Below are positions 1 to 6,804 of a stretch of DNA of 8,890 nt, piece after piece (within the stretch, counting starts at the first letter, position 1; each line of letters starts with the position of its first letter). The stretch comes from Firmicutes bacterium UBA3738. GTDB lineage: Bacteria > Bacillota > Clostridia > Peptostreptococcales > Anaerovoracaceae. Location: the NCBI GenBank assembly GCA_002372505.1, contig DFGY01000015.1:17818-26707 (forward strand), read 5' to 3'. The notes below the pieces were generated by a model. It made no database searches. It had not been told where the DNA came from and saw only the letters and a list, made by a program, of their open reading frames with translations. The position numbers were made by a program, and so were the translations under genes.

Positions 1-150
1 ACCGGGATTTTCCCGAGGACTTACTTCTAAACTACGCCATGATCACTGCCGCCTTGCGTACAGCTTACGTGGGACCTTTTGCCCGTAGCTGGCCTGGCCT
101 TTCAATCACAGACCAAGCGGCGGTTACTTAAGGCAGTATACCACCCCGGG
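1..150. other. Stretch with nested inverted repeats, possible structured RNA
   Basis: No convincing protein gene: five of the six frames are closed by early stops and the sixth is open for only about 40 codons. The bases pair with themselves at several levels. ACTGCC (45-50) pairs with GGCAGT (132-137). CCGCCTTG (49-56) nearly pairs with CAAGCGG (114-120). AGCT plus ACG (62-69) faces CGT plus AGCT (84-90). CGGGA/TCCCG forms a small hairpin at 3-15. The stretch looks richer in G+C than the tetR gene beside it. This suggests a multi-branched RNA, readable on either strand. I could not match T-box, tmRNA, RNase P, SRP or 6S signature sequences from memory, so no class is assigned. The left edge may cut it. 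Confidence 0.25.
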
Positions 151-161
151 TCTTTGTGAGC

Positions 162-185
162 AACGATAAAAATACTATTTTCGTT
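162..185. promoter_or_regulatory. Imperfect palindrome over the tetR -35, candidate operator
   Basis: A 24-bp imperfect palindrome has outer arms AACGA and TCGTT, and nine of its twelve base pairs match. Its right arm runs into the TTGACA -35 box of the regulator gene. TetR-family proteins commonly bind palindromes of about this length and repress their own promoter, so autoregulation is a reasonable inference. The site is AT-rich and could also be a chance inverted repeat. Confidence 0.35.
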
Positions 186-213
186 GACACTTATCATCCA
201 TTAATGCTATAAC
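184..213 (+). promoter_or_regulatory. Sigma-A-type promoter of the TetR-family gene
   Basis: TTGACA at 184-189 is a perfect -35. An 18-base spacer leads to TATAAC at 208-213, preceded by TG at 205-206 (extended -10). Transcription would start near 220, leaving a leader of roughly 57 nt before the GTG start at 277. Confidence 0.7.
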
Positions 214-264
214 TATATCGACATCATGTTTATTTTAGGAAGAGATGTTGTTTTGTCGTCACAC

Positions 265-270
265 AGGAGG
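265..270 (+). promoter_or_regulatory. AGGAGG ribosome binding site that fixes the TetR start
   Basis: A consensus Shine-Dalgarno AGGAGG lies six bases before GTG at 277. The GTG is in frame with the upstream ATG at 226. That ATG has no ribosome binding site and lies only a few bases from the predicted transcription start, so the GTG is the better start. Confidence 0.8.
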
Positions 271-276
271 TTTATT

Positions 277-837
277 GTGGCAACGAAAAATAATAGGCGT
301 ACCATAGTTACGAAAAAATTATTAAAGACCGCACTGATGGAACTGATGCAGGAAAAACAATTTACCCACATCACCATCAAGGAGCTCTGTGAAAGAGCGG
401 ATTTAAATCGCACCACCTTCTATCTTCACTACACAAACCTTGATGTTCTTCTAAGTGAAATAGAAGAAGAAGTTGCGCATAAGACTCTGGAGTACATTCA
501 CAATATTCAAGACAGCAATGACGAAGTGACTCAGATTACCATCTTTCTTAATTATATAAAGGAAAACAGTTCCCTTTTCCGCACACTTCTGTGCAATAAC
601 CCAAACGGTGTCTTTAGAGACACATTCTTAAACAACCTGATGAACAGCACAAGGGAAACCATGACAACGTACAAAACACCCGGTCAGACTTACTACGTAC
701 AGTCATTTATTATGGCCGGCTCCCTTGATGTCGTCACCAAATGGATTGAAGATGGTTTTAAAATGCCTGTAGACTCACTGGCAAATTTAATATTCCAAAT
801 GACGAACTCTGTAGTTTCAGGTATGAAAGGCACTTAG
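277..837 (+). CDS. TetR/AcrR-family transcriptional regulator
   Basis: A predicted DNA-binding repressor of 186 aa from GTG 277 (203 aa if ATG 226 were used). The N-terminal part is a typical TetR_N domain. A basic start and first helix (residues 7-25) are followed by the helix-turn-helix at about 32-52, with TIKELCERADLNRTTFYLHY, in which RTTFYLHY is the classic recognition-helix signature. The C-terminal ligand/dimer half (about 85-180) resembles the TetR_C_8 type seen in DhaS-like regulators of Firmicutes; that subfamily call is from general appearance. It is transcribed alone and converges on the pilus operon. Its targets are unknown: a palindrome overlaps its own promoter, while the pilus promoter carries different repeats. 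Ligand unknown. Confidence 0.9.
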   Translation: MATKNNRRTIVTKKLLKTALMELMQEKQFTHITIKELCERADLNRTTFYLHYTNLDVLLSEIEEEVAHKTLEYIHNIQDSNDEVTQITIFLNYIKENSSLFRTLLCNNPNGVFRDTFLNNLMNSTRETMTTYKTPGQTYYVQSFIMAGSLDVVTKWIEDGFKMPVDSLANLIFQMTNSVVSGMKGT

Positions 838-960
838 GTTAATATTTATTATTTAACTTTGACCGTCGCTTTCTTTACCTTGCCATTTATCGCATCAATC
901 ATTACTGCTTACAAAAACAGACTGCTACTTGACAACCAGTTCGCTCAGATTTATACATAA
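838..960 (+). pseudogene. In-frame, membrane-helix-like relic after the tetR stop
   Basis: After the TAG of tetR, the same frame stays open for 40 more codons to TAA at 958-960. It reads as a hydrophobic run (LTLTVAFFTLPFIASIITAY) followed by a polar tail (KNRLLLDNQFAQIYT). This looks like the last transmembrane helix and cytoplasmic tail of a membrane protein. There is no ATG, GTG or TTG start with a ribosome binding site. It could be the decayed end of a lost gene, an extension reached by stop readthrough, or chance. The rest of the 180-base gap up to the adhesin gene holds only the terminator-like structure. Confidence 0.18.
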
Positions 961-988
961 TTTTTTACGCAAATAATCAGGCAGTCTG
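911..988 (-). terminator. Candidate terminator of the pilus operon
   Basis: On the - strand, CAGACTGC (988-981) is complementary to GCAGTCTG (925-918), which is followed directly by TTTTTGT (917-911). The 55-nt loop is unusually long for an intrinsic terminator. A second arm, AGTCTG at 1017-1012, just behind the adhesin stop codon, can pair with the same CAGACT and would compete. No other candidate lies between the adhesin gene and tetR. Confidence 0.4.
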
Positions 989-1017
989 AATGCGAGATTA
1001 AGGCAGTTAATGCAGAC

Positions 1018-3525
1018 TTATACACGCCACATTTCATCCTGTTTTCTACGAATAGCCAATCCCAATAAGAATGCGCCTATTATTTCAGCAATCAACATTT
1101 GCAGCATCCACGGCTCGTTGTCTGTAAATACGCCTGTAGGTATGCTTCCATCTTTTTTGTTTACGAAAGTTATTATCGCATTTTCATCGGTTCCAAGGCC
1201 GCTGCCGTCATCCTTGACTCGTGTGTACGCTCCCGGGCTGCTCCCCACAATTTGACTGCCGGAGACGGTTGCAGAGTTTACATAACCAGCTGCCTGCTCT
1301 TTAATTTCATAACGTACTCCTGCCTCCAGGTTGTTTATTTTCACCTTGTCCGTATCTTTCAGATAAACCGTTGCGAATCCTTTTCCGTTGGAGTCGGTCC
1401 AAATCTCTGTATCCCCTGTCGGCGTTCCCGACTCAGTAGTGATTTTATATTGGTCGTTTCGATGGGCTTCAAATATTTCTATTGTTACCGTGAACACCTT
1501 CGTCTTGTCAGCCTGGTTTCCGACGGTTTCTTTTCCGATCGTTATCGAGCCCCGCCCGATATTGTTCGTGAAGCTTGCCTCACCTGTTTGCAGGCTGGCA
1601 CCTACTGCGCTGGTTCGGGTCACGTGTATGGTTTGGCTTGGTTGGCAGGAATAATAATTCGGAACGGTTTCTTCCTTTAACGAGTAATCCGTAACATCCG
1701 CATTGCTGTAATGAACAAAGGTGTAAGTCCATGTGTTGCCGCTTTTCACCCATTGGCTCGGATCGTAGGCAACCCCATTGAACCGAACCTTGTTACCGTT
1801 CAGATACAAGCCTATGTCTAGATCCGAAGGCCGCCGTCCCAGTGCATCATTATTGTCATTCCATGTTTTTCTGAATGTGATTTCCTTCCTCTTGGTGTTT
1901 GTATTGGTGATGTATGCGTCGTTCGTAACGCCCTCTATGGCATTGGCTTCGCTACCCCCAAGACCCACCCTCCTACCGCTGCTCTCGGTGTAGGCATCAA
2001 CAAGTCCATTCTTGTCATCCAGATGGCTTCCATCCTTTGTGTCTTCCCAGACGCTCCACTTGCTTCCGTCATCCGTCACTTCGAATTCATAAGACCAGTA
2101 ATTGCTACTCCTTGTGACCGTACAATTGCCGGAAGTTGTTCCGTTGTTGCTGTATTCGATAAAAGAACCTGTGGGCATCGCAGGCGTAGGTGGTGTTACG
2201 GATGTTTCAGCTGGTGGATTCGGATCCGGGGTATAGGTACCCGTGGAGGCCCATGTTCCCGGCCTGTTTGTAAATACCGGCATATCACTGGCACTCAGTC
2301 CACTGATGTTTGCAAACATCATATTAAAATTCGTAACACATTTGACATCCCAATTCACAAGCTCTGACGCGTCGCTGAAACCAGCTCTGTTGAACATCTG
2401 ATTCGTAGTTGTTGCATTTGACACATCCCAGTCTTTGATGGCGGCTATAGATGTTATTCCAGGTGTACACTTAAACGTCTGGTCAAAGCTCTGAACATTG
2501 GATACATCCCAGGATGACAGAGCGGATATATCATTAATACTCATTGGCCGATAGTTACTAGGAACATAATTCGCTCCGAATGTATATGTCATATCTGTAA
2601 CATTTCCAACCTCCCAGCCACTTAGCGCGGAAAGACTGGTGATGCTGGTGCTGTCCTGAAACATCCTGTTCATATTCGTCACATAATGTGTGTTGAACAT
2701 GGAAAGACCACTTATATCTGTCAGGCTTCTCATTTTTCGGAACATGGTGCCTGAAATGTTATTCATGTATACATTCTCGGCTTCGCTGTACAGATATATC
2801 GTATTGTTCTCGTACCACGCAAATGTGGCAGCACCACTCTGAGAGATAATATTGCTGCTAGTCAGACCGCTTTTCTTTGCTTCATATTGAGCTTCTGTTG
2901 CCTGTACAATGGATTGTATTGTTGTATTATCACTGTTTGCGCTCCCGCTTCCGGATAGAGTTTTAAGTTGAGTTTCAATCTCCGTACCCGTTTTCAGCAT
3001 TGAATTACGCTGCTTGATATGCACCGTAAGATTGTCCGGCCTGACGCTGCCATCGTCGTTTACCCAGGTCTTGATGACGGTGATTTTCTTGGTTCCGCTT
3101 GAAGAACCGGACCTCAGGCTGTTGCTGTTTTGTGACTTTAATTTAGGAGCATTTGTCAGCTGGTCGGCTGTTTCGTCTTCGTTCTCCTGCCCGTCGGAAG
3201 TTGGAGTTTCAGCTGCAACGCTATTGCCTGCATCCTGCGTGCTTTCATTCTCTTCTGAACCGGGCTGCTCTTCATTTGAGGTCATAGCTTCTGTCGTGGA
3301 TTCACTTTCTGGCGACACCTCGTCTTTCGCCGCCGGCTCACTCGTCTCAAGCACCGGTGTTGCTTCTGCAAATGCATTGTCCTTAGATTCCGTTACTGTT
3401 GTTTCTTCCTCTGCATGTGCCACCAAAAAAGCAAAGTCAAACAAGCCGCCCCACATAAGCGAGAATGACAACATGATGACCATAAGTCCGGCTGCTATTC
3501 TGTTGTGTCCTGCTTTGCTCTTCAT
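1018..3525 (-). CDS. BspA-repeat / Cna_B surface adhesin with IPTG sorting signal (probable pilus tip)
   Basis: An 835-aa wall- or pilus-linked surface protein. Residues 1-38 are a signal peptide ending AHA. Residues 39-145 are a Glu/Ser/Thr-rich low-complexity stalk. KKITVIKTWVNDDG (146-159) opens a Cna_B-like fold. Residues about 255-410 hold BspA/DUF285-type repeats marked by F277NTHYV, W304EVGNV, W339DVSNV, W366DVSNA and W392DVKCV, with MF/TF pairs between them. A Pro-rich linker (432-452) follows, then what looks like the rest of the Cna_B fold (470-543). A second Cna_B domain (547-656) and a backbone-pilin-like domain (657-792) come next. The tail carries SIPTG (794-798), a hydrophobic segment and RRK. 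Size, repeats and last place in the operon suggest the tip adhesin. The gap after the sortase gene is 29 nt, and no Shine-Dalgarno sits at normal distance before the ATG (GGAAAG is about 24 nt away). Confidence 0.85.
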   Translation of the reverse strand: MKSKAGHNRIAAGLMVIMLSFSLMWGGLFDFAFLVAHAEEETTVTESKDNAFAEATPVLETSEPAAKDEVSPESESTTEAMTSNEEQPGSEENESTQDAGNSVAAETPTSDGQENEDETADQLTNAPKLKSQNSNSLRSGSSSGTKKITVIKTWVNDDGSVRPDNLTVHIKQRNSMLKTGTEIETQLKTLSGSGSANSDNTTIQSIVQATEAQYEAKKSGLTSSNIISQSGAATFAWYENNTIYLYSEAENVYMNNISGTMFRKMRSLTDISGLSMFNTHYVTNMNRMFQDSTSITSLSALSGWEVGNVTDMTYTFGANYVPSNYRPMSINDISALSSWDVSNVQSFDQTFKCTPGITSIAAIKDWDVSNATTTNQMFNRAGFSDASELVNWDVKCVTNFNMMFANISGLSASDMPVFTNRPGTWASTGTYTPDPNPPAETSVTPPTPAMPTGSFIEYSNNGTTSGNCTVTRSSNYWSYEFEVTDDGSKWSVWEDTKDGSHLDDKNGLVDAYTESSGRRVGLGGSEANAIEGVTNDAYITNTNTKRKEITFRKTWNDNNDALGRRPSDLDIGLYLNGNKVRFNGVAYDPSQWVKSGNTWTYTFVHYSNADVTDYSLKEETVPNYYSCQPSQTIHVTRTSAVGASLQTGEASFTNNIGRGSITIGKETVGNQADKTKVFTVTIEIFEAHRNDQYKITTESGTPTGDTEIWTDSNGKGFATVYLKDTDKVKINNLEAGVRYEIKEQAAGYVNSATVSGSQIVGSSPGAYTRVKDDGSGLGTDENAIITFVNKKDGSIPTGVFTDNEPWMLQMLIAEIIGAFLLGLAIRRKQDEMWRV

Positions 3526-3554
3526 AGTGTTTATTCTGTGTTGTATCTTTCCAC

Positions 3555-4511
3555 TTACCTGCGCTCTCTTTTTTCTTTTCTTCTCTTATGCATGCGCCAT
3601 ATCAGGTAAATGAGGATCGGCAGCAACAGGATTGCCATAATCCCCAGCACACACATCGGCATGCCTATGAGTCCTGTATGTTCTCCGTTCTGTCTGGCGC
3701 TAAGCGCGCCTTCCTTTTCTCTGTCCATAGCTGCCTTAATTTCCGCTTTCGTCATGGGTCTTAGCTTGGCAAACAAGATGACTCTTTTAAAAGACACGGC
3801 ATCTTCACAAGTTGAAAGCGCAATTATACGGTCATCCGTGTCGATGCTTATATCCCTGTCATGGGTGGACAAACCCCTTATATACTCGACATAGCCCGGC
3901 AGACCCTCCGGAGTCACCTGCGTCGGATTGCCGAATATCCTCATGTTGTCAGCACTCTCTTCGACAATCGCAAAGACTTCCAATCTGTCCGCTCTGTCCG
4001 GTACACCATCGGGGTACCACAGTGTTCCTTCTTTATGTGTTTTGAAAAAGGAGGCATCCTTAAATTCCAAAACATCTGTGAACATCGCCCCGCCTTCTAC
4101 ATGGTGCCCGTAAAGCATATTGAAGGGGTCGCTGAAGTCTCTGCTGTTTTCCGCACTCAGGTAGATTGCTCCTGCCAGGGAGAATTCTCCCATTACATCT
4201 TTATTAAGGTATTCTGTATTGTCCTTTCCCTGCACCACCGGATAATCTATATGGGTGTCATCGATGGTTATCCACCCCCGCACATCCGGATTCATTTCTA
4301 CAAGCTCCTCAAGGGTCGGTCTCTCACCATCCGGTCTGTACTTTGCCAGCTCATCCGGCAGGAACGATCCCGCCTTCAGAGAATGCGTGTACCATATGCC
4401 GTGCAATGCGTACAGCATAAGCAGCATGAACAATATAAATGCAATTATGTTTACTATCTTGTCCGCCGTTTTTACAAATCCGGAGAGGAATGTCCTGTCA
4501 TCACTTTCCAC
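3555..4511 (-). CDS. srtB: Class B sortase, predicted pilus polymerase
   Basis: A 318-aa membrane cysteine transpeptidase predicted to cut the pilin sorting signals and join subunits. An N-terminal helix (about 19-39) is followed by the lead-in LEELVEMNPDVRGWITIDDT (68-87) typical of class B enzymes. The catalytic residues are all visible: His136 in YGHH, Cys235 in ALSTC and Arg243 in FKRVIL. Unlike wall-attaching SrtB, it has a second hydrophobic helix near the C-terminus (about 283-306) and a very basic tail, a trait more familiar from pilus sortases. The start is GTG at 4511, overlapping the end of the preceding pilin gene by 11 nt, with GAGG six bases upstream inside that gene. This suggests translational coupling. 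Its position among pilin genes supports pilus assembly rather than haem-protein anchoring. Confidence 0.93.
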   Translation of the reverse strand: MESDDRTFLSGFVKTADKIVNIIAFILFMLLMLYALHGIWYTHSLKAGSFLPDELAKYRPDGERPTLEELVEMNPDVRGWITIDDTHIDYPVVQGKDNTEYLNKDVMGEFSLAGAIYLSAENSRDFSDPFNMLYGHHVEGGAMFTDVLEFKDASFFKTHKEGTLWYPDGVPDRADRLEVFAIVEESADNMRIFGNPTQVTPEGLPGYVEYIRGLSTHDRDISIDTDDRIIALSTCEDAVSFKRVILFAKLRPMTKAEIKAAMDREKEGALSARQNGEHTGLIGMPMCVLGIMAILLLPILIYLIWRMHKRRKEKRERR

Positions 4512-5544
4512 GTCCGACCTCTTTCTCGTATCGCCTTACTGCAATCAGTGTTACAAGCGCTATTATCGCAAGGCAGAACGCGGTCAGTGGAATCATTACT
4601 CCGGGATCGCCGGTTTTTACGGCTTGAGTTATTTTTGTTATGGTGCTTATTCCGTCGCTCTCATGGATGTTGTTAAACACGCAAGATCCGCTCACCGCTT
4701 CGCTGTTATTCTTAATGATTTCTCTGTCGCACTCGAGTTTACCCGTGGCTGCGTTTCTGGTAACGGTATACGTCACGTCAAAAACCGCATCGTCGTAGTA
4801 ATAACCTTCGACCTTCTCGTCCTTTTCGGTGACTTTGTACTTGTACACACCCTCTTTTTTGAATGTGATATTACCTATTTCAACTTCGCCCTCGCCCCTG
4901 ACGACAACTTCGACGGGCCCGGAGCCATACCCCGCAGGCAGCGGATTTTCATCAAGACCCGCAGTGTTTCCGTTGGGCGTCATGACGAAAGTAAACTCGT
5001 CCTTTTTAGGCGGCTTGTCACCGGAAATGCTCTTTCGGATCTTTACCGGAGGGTCGCCTGTTGCTTCATCTTCCGAAGAAGCATTGTACTTATTTACAAA
5101 CTCCACGGAACTCGGTTTGTCCGAGGTGTCCGCTTTATTGATAGCTCTTTGCTCGACGGTGCCATCCTTGTTGACCATCACATAGTAGGTGTATTCCTTT
5201 TGATCGTACTCGACGTCCGGCGTTGAGCCCGTGCGCTGCTTCAAAGTGTATTCGTATATGCCTATGTCCAGACCGCTGAGGCTGAATTCTACAGTTCCCG
5301 ACTTTGTTCCGTTTGAAAGAGTTACGCTTTTCGTCTCGGCTGCCTGCAGACTGCCTTCGGAGAGCTCTACCGTAAATGTCTCGGTCGGAAGGCTGTTTCC
5401 TCCAAAGCTTACTTTGGCAGGGATTTTGACTGGCGATGCAGCATTGACGATTTGAGTCGCAGGCAGAACAAAGCCCAGCACTATGATAAGTGCTGCAAGT
5501 GCGCTTATTTGCCGTATTCTTTTGCTACTTACTCTTTTTGCCAT
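4501..5544 (-). CDS. Second (minor or base) pilin with two FctA-type isopeptide domains
   Basis: A 347-aa secreted subunit. The signal peptide ends around VNAA (33-36). Two streptococcal-type pilin isopeptide-linkage domains follow. Domain 1 (about 38-155) has Lys44 and Asn151 in VEFVNKY. Domain 2 (about 166-293) has Lys171, Glu240 in YKVTEKDE and Asn291/292 in VFNN, the expected trio for a Lys-Asn bond. In domain 1 the Glu position reads Gln103 (YEYTLKQ), so that bond may not form. The sorting signal is AVKTGD (308-313), then a hydrophobic helix and RRYEKE, unlike the IPTG signals of its two partners. It lies 61 nt after the backbone gene. The only near-start Shine-Dalgarno is weak (AAGAG), which fits a lower-copy subunit. 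The base-pilin role is inference. Confidence 0.85.
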   Translation of the reverse strand: MAKRVSSKRIRQISALAALIIVLGFVLPATQIVNAASPVKIPAKVSFGGNSLPTETFTVELSEGSLQAAETKSVTLSNGTKSGTVEFSLSGLDIGIYEYTLKQRTGSTPDVEYDQKEYTYYVMVNKDGTVEQRAINKADTSDKPSSVEFVNKYNASSEDEATGDPPVKIRKSISGDKPPKKDEFTFVMTPNGNTAGLDENPLPAGYGSGPVEVVVRGEGEVEIGNITFKKEGVYKYKVTEKDEKVEGYYYDDAVFDVTYTVTRNAATGKLECDREIIKNNSEAVSGSCVFNNIHESDGISTITKITQAVKTGDPGVMIPLTAFCLAIIALVTLIAVRRYEKEVGRGK

Positions 5545-5605
5545 GCTGACTCTTATTATCTCCGCTTATATCAAATCTCTGCACATCTACAGGATCTCTC
5601 TGACT

Positions 5606-6736
5606 TTATATGTCATCTTCCTGATATCTGTTTCTTCTGATCCTTACAAAGGTGATTGCTGCAGCAAGCGCAACAAGTACTACGAGCATATATGGCCAGT
5701 AGTTGATAAATATACCGGTTGGGATGGCGCCCTGCTTATCGTTTATGAAAACGACTCTGTGATCGTCGGAATTCGTAGCAGTAGGATTAAATGTATGAGC
5801 CCAGCTACCAGCACTTGTAGCCGATGCTCCGTCTACAGAAGATGTGGTTGTATAGTCTGATTGATTAGCATCAGTCTCAGCAACACTGACACCTGCGTTT
5901 TTGGGTATTCCCGAGATCTCTACTTCATCGGTGTCTTTGAGTTTCAGCTCTATCGAGCCAGTGTTAACTATAACAGGGTTTCCAGCTTTTACTTCAGATC
6001 CATTTACTTTAGGCTTTCCCGAAACGTGCTTGACAGTGTATTGTAAATTTGAAGCTACGCCGCCTACTTGGACTGTTACCGTAAACTCTCTTGTCTTGTC
6101 TCCTTGATTTCCGGTTACTTCTTTCTTTACGTTCAGTTTGCTGTTCAGGTATTGGTTCTCGAACAGAGCAGTGGTAACCTTGGCCGTCGAAGAAGGATTT
6201 CCTGTGGGTGCTTGAACCGAGCTACCCTTTACGATCTTATACGCCGTAGGTGCATACTCAAGTCCGGAAGCCCCTGTAGTCTCAACAATATTGTCGACCT
6301 GCACATAAACATAGTATGTCGTTTCTGAGCCGGAAACAGGTGTGATCAAATTGTTGCTGATTTGCTCTGTTACAGGGAATTTGTAAAGTCCCGGCTTAGG
6401 GAACTTGACTCTGCTGAAATCGAATTCCCCGGTAAACTCAAGATCTGTCTTTGCGCCGGTAAAAGTGTACTCTAAATCAGGCACAGTACCTGTGGCAGTC
6501 ACAGTTCCACTCCTGTTGTACGCTGTTCCCGTCCCAACTTTAAATGTTACCGTGTGCTGAGGATATGCCTCTGCATTACCTATATCCAGCGTCTTCTTTA
6601 CCGGGATAGGTATTTTGGCATTATTTCCGTTAATCGGCTCATAACTATCTTGTGCGAACACACTGCCTATGCTCATGGTCAGCGTGAGCACCATTGCGAG
6701 GAGCAGTACTCCTCCAACTCTTAACTTCTTTTTCAT
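5606..6736 (-). CDS. Backbone (major) pilin, FctA-type domain plus C-terminal pilin domain
   Basis: A 376-aa subunit predicted to form the pilus shaft. The signal peptide is 1-28 (cleavage SVFA/QD). The N-terminal FctA-type domain (about 40-196) has Lys47/48, Glu124 in FPVTEQ and Asn194 in FENQY, placed as in intramolecular Lys-Asn isopeptide bonds. The second domain (about 199-333) starts LNVKKEVTGNQGDKTREFTV and has Glu287 in VAETD and Asn332 in VFINDK. The sorting signal AIPTG (337-341) is followed by a hydrophobic segment and RIRRNR. It is nearest in layout to the Spy0128/FctA shaft pilins of group A Streptococcus. The lysine that joins subunits cannot be picked out with confidence. It has the strongest ribosome binding site in the operon, as expected for the most abundant subunit. 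Confidence 0.9.
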   Translation of the reverse strand: MKKKLRVGGVLLLAMVLTLTMSIGSVFAQDSYEPINGNNAKIPIPVKKTLDIGNAEAYPQHTVTFKVGTGTAYNRSGTVTATGTVPDLEYTFTGAKTDLEFTGEFDFSRVKFPKPGLYKFPVTEQISNNLITPVSGSETTYYVYVQVDNIVETTGASGLEYAPTAYKIVKGSSVQAPTGNPSSTAKVTTALFENQYLNSKLNVKKEVTGNQGDKTREFTVTVQVGGVASNLQYTVKHVSGKPKVNGSEVKAGNPVIVNTGSIELKLKDTDEVEISGIPKNAGVSVAETDANQSDYTTTSSVDGASATSAGSWAHTFNPTATNSDDHRVVFINDKQGAIPTGIFINYWPYMLVVLVALAAAITFVRIRRNRYQEDDI

Positions 6737-6744
6737 TTCTTTTG

Positions 6745-6750
6745 CCTCCT
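6745..6750 (-). promoter_or_regulatory. Strong AGGAGG ribosome binding site of the backbone pilin
   Basis: AGGAGG lies eight bases before the ATG. Every other gene of this operon has a weak or absent Shine-Dalgarno or relies on overlap with the gene before it, so this site probably sets high output of the shaft subunit. Confidence 0.75.
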
Positions 6751-6773
6751 TTTCCGAAATGATGACAATAACT

Positions 6774-6804
6774 ATTATAAACTAATCCTATTAATGGATG
6801 TTAT
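6774..6804 (-). promoter_or_regulatory. Possible weak internal promoter before the backbone pilin
   Basis: TATAAT (6779-6774) is a perfect -10 lying over the stop codon of the signal-peptidase-like gene. The only -35 candidate is ATAACA (6804-6799) with a long 19-base spacer. It could add transcripts for the pilin genes. The region is AT-rich, so the match may be chance. Confidence 0.2.

Noticed and set aside
126..150. T-box-like GGGGTGGTATACTGCC on the - strand
   Set aside because: The T-box core is GGGTGGNACCGCG. The second half does not match, and no specifier stem, T-run terminator or aminoacyl/biosynthesis gene is in view.
226..276. Upstream ATG as the start of the TetR-family gene
   Set aside because: It has no ribosome binding site, is almost at the transcription start, and adds residues not typical of the family; GTG 277 has AGGAGG six bases away.
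3014..3613. + strand open frame rich in Ser and Val opposite the adhesin N-terminus
   Set aside because: Its composition mirrors the Glu/Ser/Thr-rich stalk codons on the other strand; it is a compositional artefact.
3861..4676. Long + strand open frame (271 codons) over the sortase gene
   Set aside because: It lies opposite the catalytic sortase gene with no ribosome binding site or recognisable domain.
4255..5226. Long + strand open frame (323 codons) across the sortase and second pilin genes
   Set aside because: It is antisense to two well-supported genes, has no family features and reads as cysteine- and arginine-scattered sequence. It is a shadow of the - strand frames.
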